Origin: Torulaspora globosa
Lineage: Eukaryota > Ascomycota > Saccharomycetes > Saccharomycetales > Saccharomycetaceae
Direction: 5' to 3'
Assembly (NCBI RefSeq): GCF_014133895.1
Contig: NC_050734.1
Coordinates: forward strand, 124,001-188,000
Length of the DNA: 64,000 nucleotides
This document shows, piece by piece, positions 1 to 10,359 of this stretch; within the stretch, counting starts at the first letter, position 1; each line of letters begins with the position of its first letter. The notes under the pieces were generated by a model, which saw only the letters and a list, made by a program, of their open reading frames with translations, had not been told where the DNA came from and made no database searches. A program made the position numbers and the translations under genes.

Positions 1-3000
1 TGCCCATCAATTGCTGTAAAATTGTAACAATTGCCCGCCCTCTGAGCCACCCAGTATTCGCCTTGTTCAGCAAAAATACAGAGATGAACATGTCACAAAT
101 TGCTTTTACGAAAGTTCTATCGTGTTCGTTTGTTTGAATGTCATTACTCTCGATAGAACTTCGTCCATCCTCGAAGAAGCTAAATTCGTCATCGTTTTCA
201 TCACTTGCGTCTAATGCGACTGCTGCGCAAGATGAGTTGTTCTGTCGTATTACATCATTCTCCGGAGTCAAGGAACGAATAGAGCCCTCCGCGCTGCTGC
301 TTTCTTTCGCTTCTTTCGAGTTGATTGAAGTTATAATGATGCTTGATTCGCTAAATGCAGTAGAGTCAGTCAAAAACTTCCTAAGTAGATCGTCTTGACA
401 TATCTCTGGTAGTTTAAGCAGTGTTCTGATGTATCTTTCTAGCTTTATTTTCCGCTCTCGACGCAGCATTTCTCTTGTTTGAAGACTCAGGAATAGTGAC
501 ACTTTTTTTGGAAATGATTCCCTATGTCTAACGCTTTTCAGTGAACTTTTATACTTCGCCTTCATGTAATTATGCAGATTGTAAAATTCGTTGAATCGTC
601 TTGGGACGGTCCACGTCGCAACCTGACCCTTGTTAATGTGCTCAACACTAATTAAGTAGTAAACGACCGCTCGCCCATCATTGTGGCTACTGTCTACAAA
701 ATAGGATTTGATTGCAACCTTCGTTTTCTTATAAAGGCTGTTGGCATTCTGGCAGATGATGAGCTGTTGCTTTAAAAGCTCCTTGTTGTCCATATCCCTT
801 ATCAAAGCAAGTTGCGATTTTCGCAGCAGCTTTAACTGTTTCTGATTGTTGGTTAACTCAGCTTTTAAAATGAAATGATTCAATAGTTCAAGCTGTTTGT
901 CAATTTGGTCTACTGAGACCGTCAGTCGCGCAATTTCGTCTTTCAAATCCGCGAACTTTTGAAGCGAGCCACCGATTGACTCATTTTCAACCAGGTGAGG
1001 ACCGTGCACTTCGTCTGGTGCCGCGCTACGCTTTCTTAAACTAAGCGCCTCGTTATCTTCGTCTTCATCCCGAAAGAGCGTATCCTTATAAAGCTCTATG
1101 TCATTGATCTCCAACGGATTGCCTTTCATCTCACCATTCTGCTGAACCTTAATATAACCACGCTCTCTTTCACTTGAAGTTCTGTTCAATATATCTTCAA
1201 TGGCGTTCTCAACTTCAGGATTGGTAAACACTCTGATAGCGGTCAAACGATCTTGTGTTCTGGGGCTCGCTAAAAGCTCGCGGAATTGCGACTCAGCAAC
1301 AATCCTGGCGTAGGATTCAGTGTCAGAAAAATCTGCGCTCGCCATCATGTCCAAAAAGATATTTGAGCCTTTGAAAGTTTGGAAAAAATCATCTTCCAGA
1401 ATTCTCTGAGCTTCACTTTGCAACAGCAGGATACTTCTCCTAGCCAGAGGGAAAGTACGGTTTGTATCGCTACCGGTATCTTTTATGAAAAGTAAAATAT
1501 TCGTGACAAGGCCAGGATCCAACATCCTCATGAACTCTAATTGCTCGTTCTGAAAAAATTGCAAAGCAGTCTCCCGCAGTTGCGCAATTTCCCAAGGAGA
1601 GATCGTGACGATAAGGCCTTCATGCGCATCTTCAAGCGGATTTCTCATGTTTTCGGTCAACTTCCAAAAATTGAGGTAACATAATCCACGTCTGTACAAT
1701 TTTATCGTCAAAAATTTCTCGAAATAGATTGAGCATTTCGGTTCCTGTAGAATATCAGTTAGCTTAACGGTCTTCAGGAAACTCTCGAACTGGTCAGCAA
1801 TCTTCATAGCATCGGCCAAATTGACGGTATACGCATAGCGCTTTGTCGATGTGCCTCTTGAGTCAACAGATCTCAGTCTTGTTTGCAGTAAATTCAAAGA
1901 TAGCAACAATCTTTTCTGGTAATCTGAGGAGTTTAGAACGCTCTTATCGTTTCTAAGGCGCAGCAGCTTCGCAACAATTGAGAGCCGCTCCTTTTGTAGA
2001 TTTTCGACAGAGCTAAGTTGACTTATCTGTCTCAAGTAGAGTTCGAATTGTGTGCCTGTAATTCCTGGTCTCAGTTCCTGCTCGACATGGCTTACGGTAT
2101 TGATACTGGCCGCCTTCACCGCGTCACTATTCTGCACTTCCAACTCTCTAGATAGGAATCTTCTGACTTGCGAAACTTGGTCTTGCTCCTCCAGCACTTT
2201 ATCTGAGATCGAGATCATTGCCAGATTCCAAAAATCTGCATTTGACAGTTTCATGACTAGCGGTTTGAGTGCGCACATGGCCAGGATATCCCTCAACAAA
2301 ATGAATACAAAAGTTGAGCTTAATTCCTTCTCGTCGATTAGGAAAGGTAGCAGCTTCTCCATTTTAGCTGTCAAATGTACCTCAACGTCATGAGCTAAAG
2401 AGCTAGGCCTCAGTGACAAACAATGATGTAACTTGCGCAGCTTATTGTACTCAACTGCAAGTTGCAGCTCCGTGTTACCTGCCGATGCCCTATCATCCTG
2501 CACTGCTCGCCTGGCAACGCGGAAGGCTTCAAAGTGTTTCGTAAGAAGAGGCACCAGCTTTAATACCAGCAAGCCCGTTCCATCCATATGCTCTAACAAT
2601 GAACCTAGCTTGGCTACCGATCCACGTACTGTTTCCTTCACGGCTTCTTCAAATCCAGAAGCGCCCGCTGCATCGATATGCTGAAACCAGCTGCTGACAT
2701 AGTTCTGAACTAAAAGCTGCGAGATCTCGTCCAGTTGCCTGGCAATACCAGGATGATTCCTCGCAAAATCGCTGTTCTCCCAATTCGATGGATGCGTTGT
2801 TGAACTCGCAGGCGGATCACTCGTTCTCTTGAGACGTCTAGATGCGCGAGGATACTCTACCTCAGGAAATGATGACTTGATCGCAATGCAAACTAATGTA
2901 ACCGTCGCACCGATGATACCAGCCAATATCGCTATCGCCGCAACCCTATGCGTGACAGAACAAAGAACTAACGTTAAAGCAACGCCGTAAAACTGACTTC

Positions 3001-3019
3001 GATAAGCATTCTTCACCAT
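1..3019 (-). CDS. MDM1: Mdm1, sorting-nexin-type ER-vacuole tether (C-terminus cut by window edge)
   Basis: Reverse-strand frame open from the ATG at 3017-3019 to base 2, about 1006 codons with no stop, so the C-terminus lies off the window. Two hydrophobic segments occupy roughly residues 8-47 (an ER membrane anchor). They are followed by a PXA-like helical region (about 90-280), an RGS-like region (about 400-560) and a PX domain (about 755-880). This order is diagnostic of Mdm1/SNX13-type proteins. In S. cerevisiae Mdm1 (1127 residues) tethers the nuclear ER to the vacuole at nucleus-vacuole junctions and acts in lipid metabolism. The PX part binds vacuolar phosphoinositide. A Cbf1/CDEI-type TCACGTGA lies 120 bases upstream of the start. 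NUP188, its immediate neighbour in S. cerevisiae, is here separated from it by TMA23 and PRP24. Confidence 0.93.
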   Translation of the reverse strand, partial: MVKNAYRSQFYGVALTLVLCSVTHRVAAIAILAGIIGATVTLVCIAIKSSFPEVEYPRASRRLKRTSDPPASSTTHPSNWENSDFARNHPGIARQLDEISQLLVQNYVSSWFQHIDAAGASGFEEAVKETVRGSVAKLGSLLEHMDGTGLLVLKLVPLLTKHFEAFRVARRAVQDDRASAGNTELQLAVEYNKLRKLHHCLSLRPSSLAHDVEVHLTAKMEKLLPFLIDEKELSSTFVFILLRDILAMCALKPLVMKLSNADFWNLAMISISDKVLEEQDQVSQVRRFLSRELEVQNSDAVKAASINTVSHVEQELRPGITGTQFELYLRQISQLSSVENLQKERLSIVAKLLRLRNDKSVLNSSDYQKRLLLSLNLLQTRLRSVDSRGTSTKRYAYTVNLADAMKIADQFESFLKTVKLTDILQEPKCSIYFEKFLTIKLYRRGLCYLNFWKLTENMRNPLEDAHEGLIVTISPWEIAQLRETALQFFQNEQLEFMRMLDPGLVTNILLFIKDTGSDTNRTFPLARRSILLLQSEAQRILEDDFFQTFKGSNIFLDMMASADFSDTESYARIVAESQFRELLASPRTQDRLTAIRVFTNPEVENAIEDILNRTSSERERGYIKVQQNGEMKGNPLEINDIELYKDTLFRDEDEDNEALSLRKRSAAPDEVHGPHLVENESIGGSLQKFADLKDEIARLTVSVDQIDKQLELLNHFILKAELTNNQKQLKLLRKSQLALIRDMDNKELLKQQLIICQNANSLYKKTKVAIKSYFVDSSHNDGRAVVYYLISVEHINKGQVATWTVPRRFNEFYNLHNYMKAKYKSSLKSVRHRESFPKKVSLFLSLQTREMLRRERKIKLERYIRTLLKLPEICQDDLLRKFLTDSTAFSESSIIITSINSKEAKESSSAEGSIRSLTPENDVIRQNNSSCAAVALDASDENDDEFSFFEDGRSSIESNDIQTNEHDRTFVKAICDMFISVFLLNKANTGWLRGRAIVTILQQLMG

Positions 3020-3417
3020 ATAAGATCAATCGAGCGAGCTGCAGCCTCGTACCCGGTCAGTAGATTCATTCGGCGAACCTGGAGGTGTCTAAGACTCTTA
3101 ACCATCGGTACGTCGTGTTATCATAGATAACCACAAGATCACGTGAATCGCATCTTGAACCACATTGAGCCATAAGGTTCTCATCGACCACTAGCTGAGC
3201 CTCCAGCTTTCAATTGATGCTGTCTGGGGATCTTGGGTCGCCGTGGCTCTGTGCATTCTGTGTTTGTAGTTTATCGACGTTTTGATCGCCTTGAAATCTC
3301 GCGAAAATCAACTAAACATTAAAATTCAATACCGAATAAATGCAAATAATATACAAAAATGTCCTGTAGCTAACGAACGCACTCAAGATAATTGGGCGTC
3401 TCATCTATAAGGTCTCT
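3020..3417. other. Intergenic region, MDM1 promoter and TMA23 3' flank
   Basis: About 400 bases between the start of MDM1 and the stop of TMA23, both on the reverse strand, so this is the MDM1 promoter plus the TMA23 terminator region. An E-box palindrome TCACGTGA lies at 3139-3146. The part next to TMA23 (about 3310-3360) is A/T-rich, as expected for a 3' end. No other gene is seen. Confidence 0.6.
3139..3146. promoter_or_regulatory. CACGTG E-box (Cbf1/Pho4-type site)
   Basis: Perfect 8-base palindrome TCACGTGA, 120 bases upstream of the MDM1 ATG. It matches the Cbf1 core and CDEI motif. Which factor uses it cannot be told from sequence. Confidence 0.5.
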
Positions 3418-3954
3418 TTAGCTGCTGCATGCAATCGCGTCGTCTCGCAGTGACTCGGCTTCTTTTCTCTTCTGCTTCTTTAGTTTCTTCTCCCTTCTGT
3501 GCTTCTTTTTCTCCTTCTTCTCCCTCTTCTTCTCCTTCCTGGCGTTTTTGAGCTTCCTCAGCTCTTCACCATCCTTATCATGTCTCTTCCTTTTCTGTGA
3601 TGCGACAACAACGCTGCTCTTGAGGGGAGTGTGTCCGATGGTCCCTTTCAAGCCCTCTCCTCTGACGAACCATCTGTAAAGAGGAGAAACAGACTTTGAC
3701 ACGCCAGTGGCTACCGACTCGTTCTGCTTGAACTCGATTTTTCCGCTCGTCGAGCTGCAACTCACATCAAGATTCTTCAATTGACCGTCAAACAATCTTT
3801 CCCACCACGCCTCGCTGTCGTCCTGACCGGGAGCACACCCCAATCCCTTCTTATCCTTCTTGTGCTTCACCAAGATGGGTTTTTTCAGGCCACCTTTCCG
3901 GAGTGCCTCTCCCTCCTTCCACCCATACGATATCAGATATTCTTTGCTGTCCAT
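3418..3954 (-). CDS. TMA23: Tma23, nucleolar G-patch protein
   Basis: 178 codons from the ATG at 3952-3954; the two codons upstream in frame are TTG and CTA, so the ATG was chosen. The N-terminus (residues about 5-45) is a short G-patch (SYGWKEGEALRKGGL then GLGC). The C-terminal third is an almost continuous run of Lys/Arg/Glu (about residues 115-165), typical of nucleolar proteins. S. cerevisiae Tma23 (211 residues) is a nucleolar factor of 40S biogenesis associated with ribosomal complexes. It shares an upstream region of about 225 bases with the divergent PRP24, and that region carries PAC and RRPE elements, as expected for a ribosome-biogenesis gene. Confidence 0.88.
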   Translation of the reverse strand: MDSKEYLISYGWKEGEALRKGGLKKPILVKHKKDKKGLGCAPGQDDSEAWWERLFDGQLKNLDVSCSSTSGKIEFKQNESVATGVSKSVSPLYRWFVRGEGLKGTIGHTPLKSSVVVASQKRKRHDKDGEELRKLKNARKEKKREKKEKKKHRREKKLKKQKRKEAESLRDDAIACSS

Positions 3955-4043
3955 TAGCAACCAATTCCCGCCCGCTAGATGACCACAAGACTGCTTGAGA
4001 GGCCCTTCAATTGTCTTGGATCAAGCTTCTTTAGTAGTTAATC

Positions 4044-4064
4044 TAAAATTTTTCAGCTCATCGC
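4044..4064 (-). promoter_or_regulatory. RRPE and PAC elements, abutting, in the TMA23/PRP24 divergent promoter
   Basis: On the reverse strand 4044-4055 reads TGAAAAATTTTA, an RRPE (Stb3-type) motif, and 4055-4064 reads GCGATGAGCT, a perfect PAC box (Dot6/Tod6-type). They share one base. A second PAC-like core (CGATGAGC) lies at 4101-4108. In yeast this pair marks the ribosome-biogenesis regulon, which fits TMA23. Confidence 0.8.
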
Positions 4065-4180
4065 ACTCTAAAAAACCCCAGAGAAGCTCAGATTGAACAA
4101 GCTCATCGAACATCACGGAATGCCAGGGTCCAAACCATCTTGATCCAGCGTTAAGAACCTGGATAGTCTCAATTGTGACT

Positions 4181-5431
4181 ATGAAAAGATTGTTTGAAGG
4201 TGGAGACCTGCCACGAAGCAAGAAAAATGGTGCCAAAACTGGCACAAGAAGGGAAGTAACGACAGTGCTGGTGAGGAACCTTCCAAAGAGCTATAATCAA
4301 GCCAAAGTACGAAAATACTTCCTAGATTGCGGCGAGATAAGAGAAGTCAGCGTGTCGGACTCTTTGGATAAAAGTAGCAGGCTTGCGAGGATCCAGTTCG
4401 GCAGACACGATGAAGCAATCACAGCGTTGACGAAAACATACAAGAGGATCGGCCAAAGTGAAATAACCGTGTCGTTGTTGGAGAATTGCACTATTTGGGT
4501 GACCAACTTCCCACCTTTTTATACGGCACGCAATGTGAAAGAGCTTGTGCAAAGTGTTAATGTGGTCGTCCTGAGCGTGCGACTTCCTTCTTTAAGGTAT
4601 GATTCCAACAGAAGATTTGCGTATGTGGACGTAAGTTCTACGACGGAAGTGGTCACAGCCGTAGAAGAGCTGAACGGGAGAGTTATTGAGCGCTACCGTC
4701 TCGTAGTCAAGAAATCGAACCCGCTGGAGAAAGCGCAACGAACTGACTATGGTGCTGCCGAGAGAAGAGAGGTCATGGTGCGACAGCTCAGCAAGCAACA
4801 ATTGACCGAGCAATATCTGCGACAGCATTTCAGCGAGTGTGGACCGGTAGAGTCAGTGGTAGTCCCCGCCAATCAGATCGAATCAAGCGAGGGCTACGCG
4901 TTCATAACATTCCAAGATCAATCTGCAGCGAAGGCCGCTGTACAAGTCGAAAAGTTGGACGGCAAGCAAGTTCAGGTTATTCTGGCAGATAAAAAAGCAT
5001 TTATCGAGCGGCAAAAGGTTAAAAGAATCATGACTAGCCGTTTAACTGATGACCGAATCATCGCTTTGTATCCTCTGAGCGACAAAACCTCCAAATCACA
5101 GATCGAAGCGCTACTGCTTGATAAGGTTATTGCTACTAGAGACGCTATAAACGAGATCCTACTCGTTACTGATAGACAGGCTGCCTTTGTTTCGTTCAAA
5201 GAGCCGCAAGTAGCGGCTAAATGCATAATATCGCTGAATGGAGTTGAGTTTCAAAGACAGATACTGCATTGCGGAACGGTAAGCGATCTGCGTCATCCAA
5301 AAGTAGATAAAACTCAGAACCGTCCATCGCTTGGGAATGAAACTCCTTCTCCGAAGCCCGCACTAGAGGACCGCGAAGATGGGCAAAAGTTGTCCAATAA
5401 CGATTTTCGGAAGATGTTCTTGGGCAAATAG
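4181..5431 (+). CDS. PRP24: Prp24, U6 snRNP annealing factor with four RRMs
   Basis: 416 codons from the first in-frame ATG at 4181. Four RNA-recognition motifs follow in tandem, at about residues 27-100, 104-180, 199-275 and 295-370. RNP-type stretches such as TVLVRNLPK, IWVTNFPP and YAFITF are visible. The C-terminus ends in SNNDFRKMFLGK, the conserved tail box that contacts the Lsm2-8 ring. S. cerevisiae Prp24 (444 residues) binds U6 snRNA and promotes U4/U6 annealing during spliceosome recycling. It is transcribed divergently from TMA23. The 3' end faces the 3' end of NUP188, about 60 bases away. Confidence 0.95.
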   Translation: MKRLFEGGDLPRSKKNGAKTGTRREVTTVLVRNLPKSYNQAKVRKYFLDCGEIREVSVSDSLDKSSRLARIQFGRHDEAITALTKTYKRIGQSEITVSLLENCTIWVTNFPPFYTARNVKELVQSVNVVVLSVRLPSLRYDSNRRFAYVDVSSTTEVVTAVEELNGRVIERYRLVVKKSNPLEKAQRTDYGAAERREVMVRQLSKQQLTEQYLRQHFSECGPVESVVVPANQIESSEGYAFITFQDQSAAKAAVQVEKLDGKQVQVILADKKAFIERQKVKRIMTSRLTDDRIIALYPLSDKTSKSQIEALLLDKVIATRDAINEILLVTDRQAAFVSFKEPQVAAKCIISLNGVEFQRQILHCGTVSDLRHPKVDKTQNRPSLGNETPSPKPALEDREDGQKLSNNDFRKMFLGK

Positions 5432-5490
5432 CTAGGTAATGCTCAGTCATTTTTCATTATATTTACATACATATGCCATGAGAAATTTGA

Positions 5491-8400
5491 TCAAGCCTCT
5501 GATAAACATTCCTGCAATTCCTTGATGTGCTTGCAAATAGTTTTCACGAATTCTAGTCTTGTCGTCTCATTTTCTAAAAGATGCTGCTCTTCGAGGCTAG
5601 TGGGAACTATGCGTGAGTTTAGATATTTGGGGTGTGTCAAAAGGCGGTTGAGCGTATTTTTCAATGCCTTGCGTTCATGAGCAGTATCTAAACCAACAAT
5701 AAGCTCGACCTCTTCTTGTTGATCGCCAATCTCATATCTCGCAGGAGATTTCGTGAGGAACTGTTGATAATCCAACGTTCGCATAATTCGCTGAAAGAGA
5801 ATTAGCTGCGACGTCTCTCGGATTAGAGCAGATGATACTGCCGGCTTGCTATCCGACCACCTGTATATTGCGCTTCTGATTTGCTGGCTGAAATATGACG
5901 CGAATAAACAACATTCAGGCATTATCTTTCCCCCAAACTGGCTCAATAGCAACAGAATTACGGAGAGTATTCCATTTGTCCATACGCTATGAAGGTTTGT
6001 CTGACGTTCCGGTTGGATACCTCCCTGCTGAATGGCTACAGAAAGAGGACTTTCAAGGATGACCGCAAATAGCCCGCTGGCAATAAAGCTTTCTGCAATA
6101 TGACTCACAGTGCACAGCTCTGAAATGAAGGTAAGAGTCAAAGGCCCAAAAACCGATTCCCCGTTAAATTTGAAGAGATGTGAACTGGAATATAAATTTA
6201 GTATCACCTTGAGTGTGCCGACTTCTCGCAGCGAAGAAGCCATGATGAGATTGAATCTGTTAGGAGGACGCAGAGCCTTTATTGTTGTAAAAATGGACAA
6301 CATCAGAAACAGATCTTGAACGCGCTCTTCCATGTTATAGATGGTAACCTGCCTTCCGCTAGATGTGGATGTGCTGATGTCAGAGAGTATCTCTGATAAT
6401 ATTAAGTAAACGCCTTTGGAAAAAGAGAGCTCAAAAAGCTCCAGTAGAGTATCCGATTCCATTTCAATGAAGTGAGTGCCAGTAGTGACGAAGCTTAGCA
6501 CAAGCAAAATTGAGCGAAGGACTGGCCTATAGAAATTCTTCCTAGCCGAATGCCCAATATTGCTCACAAATCCAACTTCATCAGTCTTGAAGACAGCTGC
6601 TAATAGTTCTAACAGCTGGAAAAGTATCTTCTCCCCCACCGGCTCGGCTTTCTTCTGGAATGAATATAAAATGTAGAAAACCAACTGCAATCGTTCGCAA
6701 TATACCCCCGCAAAAAGAGGTACCTCTATTCCCATATCTAAATTGATCTGTAGGAAACATGCTGCTAGATCGAGGAAGGAGGCTTGCAAAGGCTGAGAAT
6801 TCTTTTTAACAAATGTGGTCAAAAGGGCACCCCAGGCTTTTGCCGCCGCAATTTTATGAGTGACGTATTTCAAATTTGAAGATGCCACAATTATTTCGTC
6901 CCTGTAGCCATCGGTCGTCTCAGATCCCATCCATTTCTCATCATCTCCAAAAATCTGGTCCATAAGGGAAATAGCGAATATTGAGTCCTGAGAAAATATA
7001 CCTGTATTGTATAGCGGAGTGACAGCAAATCTGCTGAGTTTCAGCTTTGGCCATTTTTCCTCAAATCTCTTGCTGAGAGAGTCATGCAAAGGCTTATCGT
7101 ATCCATTAAGTTGGAAAAATGGTCTGATAAACTGAGCCAAGTCTTGACGATTGAGAAGTGAAGATATCTGAGAGTCAATTTCTGAGGAGGTGAAGAGATA
7201 CAATGCGAATATCTCGACGATTCGGGATATCAGTCGATAACGGACCAATTCAGCGTTCATATCGTTGACTGATCTGACTTCCTTCGCTGCAAATGCCTTT
7301 ACTTTATGCAGAAGTACCGATATCAATTCCGCATCAGCGTCACAATCTTTAGCGTTTGCCCATGTATTAAAGGCATATGCAATTGAATCCAATAAACAAC
7401 AGGCAACGTCGTCTGGAAGAGCGTTGAGGTTTAAAGCATTCTTCTTTAATATACTCAACACCGAAGTCTTACCTATAGTTTCTTCTTGCTGGCTCTGAGT
7501 TTCATTTGTAGCAATGCTACCAGTCAGGAATAGAATGGACAAACCATCTTGTTTGCTCTCCATCAATGCACCGAAGAAGATATACAGATCTTTTGATAGC
7601 TTATGATTTGACAGCGGGCTATCTAAATCAGAAGATATGGAGTTGAGTAAAATCTCTGCATGCTCTTCACCTAGGAAAGATAGTAAAAACAAATAGTTCT
7701 CGGACCAGGGAACTTTTACCAGCGAATGAAATAGTCTCACAACGTGTCGTTTGAGACTAGGATGTAGATTGTAGATGTCCACGAGTTTCGGTGAGCTGGC
7801 ATACATCATTTTCTCCAATGAACTCGGGGCCATTTTTAGTAGCCCACGTAAGGAGATCAACAGTGACGCTAGCTCAAAAGATTGCTTAACGAGTCTCGAA
7901 CAGACATAGCCAAATGCTCCATCACCGACAAGGGCTATTTGACTGTTTTCGAATGAAAGTAAAATGTTTAGCAAAGCCTTTGCTGGGCGGACGCCAGGAG
8001 CCCGTGAACCCAGAAAAGCATCCATAATCGTGGTTCCACAAACAGATAGAGTCTTAGTAACTTTTTCACTTGGAGATGATCCTGGATCCAGGCCATAAAC
8101 TGCATAGAGCACTTTGGTAAAAAAGGAAGTTAGATAATATCCCATTTCAAATCTTTGTAGGACATTAGCGTACTTCCAGTATTGATAGCTTTCAAAGATA
8201 TCGATCAGGTAGTTGGTCAATTTTTCAAGAATATCTTTCTTAGTTCTGCTGGAAAAGCCGCTCTCTAGCGAAATGGACTCCGATGCCATTTCATCAGCCA
8301 ACTTGACAAGTGAAAGTGTGAAATCGTACTTCCCAGTGGCTAATTCAACAGAACCTAAGATGGTACTTGCGAGCCCAGTCTTCCCATACCTATCAAGAAG

Positions 8401-10359
8401 ATCGGAACGCGCGATATGGGACCATACGAAGTGAGGATAATTAGGGAAGAGGGAGAACAGGAACTCTGAGCAGATAGACGCAACCTCATAGTTTCTTTTA
8501 TGCAAAGAATGGTCAAGTATTCTTAGTATGACTGATACAATGTCGCCCTCGGTTACAGACGCAGATAAGTACTCAATTATCTCCATTGACCTTTCGAATG
8601 GCGTAGCCGGAGAGACAATTTGCGTAGTAAGCTCGATTATCGAGATCATGATATCTCGTGTATGCGTTTTCAACTTGCGATCGTTCCTAACATAAAGCTC
8701 GCAGATGTTCTGAAGCACCCGACCTAGTAATGCCCAACCGCTGTATTCATAGATGAAAACAATAACTTCTTCATCTGAACTAGGCGCGACCGGTAATATT
8801 TTACCTTTTGTGTCCTCTGGTAACGGCAGATAAACGTTTTTATCAAACTCCAGTGGAGGCTTAACATAAGTTTCCTCTTTAAGAACAATCAAATCCGCAG
8901 CCTCACCCCCGTCAGAGATATCATAGTTGAATGCGGCGAGCTTTGATTTGACGGCGTAAGTACTAAGGCTTTTCCACTCAAAATTAGCGAACTGAGGGTG
9001 AACTGTTGTAAGATTTATTAGTGGCAGAAGGGCTTCATCGATTAATGGCAATTTGGCCTTCAAAACGGTCAATTTTTTCTCGAACTCTCCATCTGAAAGG
9101 AAACTCTCAATGAATTCCTTTGGCGCTTTTAAAAGCACATCCTTGATCATATCAGAGCTATGTGAATTTAATGGAATGAAGTTAATAGAGAGAGAGACAT
9201 ACGCGCTGATTATCGCTGAATATAGGCTCTCAGCGGAAAGAGCAACTGAAAGCTTCTTAATAGAGCCAAAAACATCGCCACTCTCAGCTCTCGCAGCAAA
9301 AATTGTCATCACATCATGAATTGATTCATCGGCAAAAACTTTCTGAATGAACTGGACCTCTCGGTCTGGGTTCTCCTCGAACGCGCAAGATTTGAAGAAA
9401 AGAATGAACGACCACATATAAAGCACAACCGGACTGATGAAGTCTTTTTTTAACACCAAGTTGATTTTCTTGAAACATTCGACATCTTGGTAATATGGAG
9501 CATCGAGATCAATAGACAGCGTGGTACTATCGAGTCCCAACATCAGCAATGTCACCAACGTTATAAGGGACTCAATTTTTGCAGAAATCAATTTTGGGAT
9601 GGAAGTGTTCCCGCTACACATTGTATGCAAGCTTAATCTGGTCTCGTTCAGAAAGTCAAACCAAAGGTGCACTACGTCAATCGGTACGCTGACATTCAGT
9701 ACCAACATCGTGAGGGCCCGTAATATGTTTGTAAGATAAATCAGATTTTGGCATTTTTTCAGTTGCAGTATCTCTGCCACTTCTCGTTCTGATAGGTCAC
9801 TGCTGACATCTTCAGGCTCAGCTGACAGGTCCAGGGTGATTTCTCGCAGAAGCCTTATCATATCTGTGCATATTTCCGACTTCTTCTTGATAATAGTATC
9901 CATCACTTTCTCTTGGGAAGTTGCCAGTTCTTTATCATTTAGTAGCGAGAGCAGTATATCCAGCACTGCATTTCTCTCTTGGAAAGCTCGGTGAGCCAGT
10001 TGCACGGAGGTCAAGCGGGGCGAGATCTTCGATTTAGCCTGCGTGAACACCCGAAGCAGCTCTTTATAGTCAAGTCCCGTCAATTTAACTAGCGAGATAG
10101 CCTGACTGCAGCTGCTTTCAGCTATAGTCTGGCATGTAAAGCCTCGTAACTCTATCGATTTTAATGGTTTCAAATTTTGCATCGCATCCTGGTTTCCCTG
10201 AAAGCTGGAAATACAAACAATTGCTGAAATATTGATCAATAGGAATTGTTCCAGCACGTTGTGGTTGGAATCCAGGCCTGTTCTCCCTGGCTGATACGAG
10301 CGAAGGAAAGATGCAACATCAACAAACGAGAGGTCGCCGACAGCCACATCGGAAGTCAT
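5491..10359 (-). CDS. NUP188: Nup188, inner-ring nucleoporin
   Basis: 1622 codons from the ATG at 10357-10359. The whole chain is an alpha-helical solenoid of hydrophobic repeats without low-complexity FG repeats, as expected for the Nup188/Nup192 family of nuclear-pore inner-ring scaffolds. The length is close to S. cerevisiae Nup188 (1655 residues), and the position next to the MDM1/YML track (YML104C-YML103C) supports the call. The frame is open for 12 more codons upstream but begins with TTG. A second frame carrying its own ATG (10465) runs into the start of this gene across a run of six T. The N-terminus is therefore uncertain and may be extended by a frameshift or assembly error. Confidence 0.87.
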   Translation of the reverse strand: MTSDVAVGDLSFVDVASFLRSYQPGRTGLDSNHNVLEQFLLINISAIVCISSFQGNQDAMQNLKPLKSIELRGFTCQTIAESSCSQAISLVKLTGLDYKELLRVFTQAKSKISPRLTSVQLAHRAFQERNAVLDILLSLLNDKELATSQEKVMDTIIKKKSEICTDMIRLLREITLDLSAEPEDVSSDLSEREVAEILQLKKCQNLIYLTNILRALTMLVLNVSVPIDVVHLWFDFLNETRLSLHTMCSGNTSIPKLISAKIESLITLVTLLMLGLDSTTLSIDLDAPYYQDVECFKKINLVLKKDFISPVVLYMWSFILFFKSCAFEENPDREVQFIQKVFADESIHDVMTIFAARAESGDVFGSIKKLSVALSAESLYSAIISAYVSLSINFIPLNSHSSDMIKDVLLKAPKEFIESFLSDGEFEKKLTVLKAKLPLIDEALLPLINLTTVHPQFANFEWKSLSTYAVKSKLAAFNYDISDGGEAADLIVLKEETYVKPPLEFDKNVYLPLPEDTKGKILPVAPSSDEEVIVFIYEYSGWALLGRVLQNICELYVRNDRKLKTHTRDIMISIIELTTQIVSPATPFERSMEIIEYLSASVTEGDIVSVILRILDHSLHKRNYEVASICSEFLFSLFPNYPHFVWSHIARSDLLDRYGKTGLASTILGSVELATGKYDFTLSLVKLADEMASESISLESGFSSRTKKDILEKLTNYLIDIFESYQYWKYANVLQRFEMGYYLTSFFTKVLYAVYGLDPGSSPSEKVTKTLSVCGTTIMDAFLGSRAPGVRPAKALLNILLSFENSQIALVGDGAFGYVCSRLVKQSFELASLLISLRGLLKMAPSSLEKMMYASSPKLVDIYNLHPSLKRHVVRLFHSLVKVPWSENYLFLLSFLGEEHAEILLNSISSDLDSPLSNHKLSKDLYIFFGALMESKQDGLSILFLTGSIATNETQSQQEETIGKTSVLSILKKNALNLNALPDDVACCLLDSIAYAFNTWANAKDCDADAELISVLLHKVKAFAAKEVRSVNDMNAELVRYRLISRIVEIFALYLFTSSEIDSQISSLLNRQDLAQFIRPFFQLNGYDKPLHDSLSKRFEEKWPKLKLSRFAVTPLYNTGIFSQDSIFAISLMDQIFGDDEKWMGSETTDGYRDEIIVASSNLKYVTHKIAAAKAWGALLTTFVKKNSQPLQASFLDLAACFLQINLDMGIEVPLFAGVYCERLQLVFYILYSFQKKAEPVGEKILFQLLELLAAVFKTDEVGFVSNIGHSARKNFYRPVLRSILLVLSFVTTGTHFIEMESDTLLELFELSFSKGVYLILSEILSDISTSTSSGRQVTIYNMEERVQDLFLMLSIFTTIKALRPPNRFNLIMASSLREVGTLKVILNLYSSSHLFKFNGESVFGPLTLTFISELCTVSHIAESFIASGLFAVILESPLSVAIQQGGIQPERQTNLHSVWTNGILSVILLLLSQFGGKIMPECCLFASYFSQQIRSAIYRWSDSKPAVSSALIRETSQLILFQRIMRTLDYQQFLTKSPARYEIGDQQEEVELIVGLDTAHERKALKNTLNRLLTHPKYLNSRIVPTSLEEQHLLENETTRLEFVKTICKHIKELQECLSEA

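Noticed and set aside
3139..3146. Possible centromere (CDEI-like TCACGTGA)
   Set aside because: No A/T-rich CDEII of about 80-160 bases and no CDEIII-like element follows on either side.
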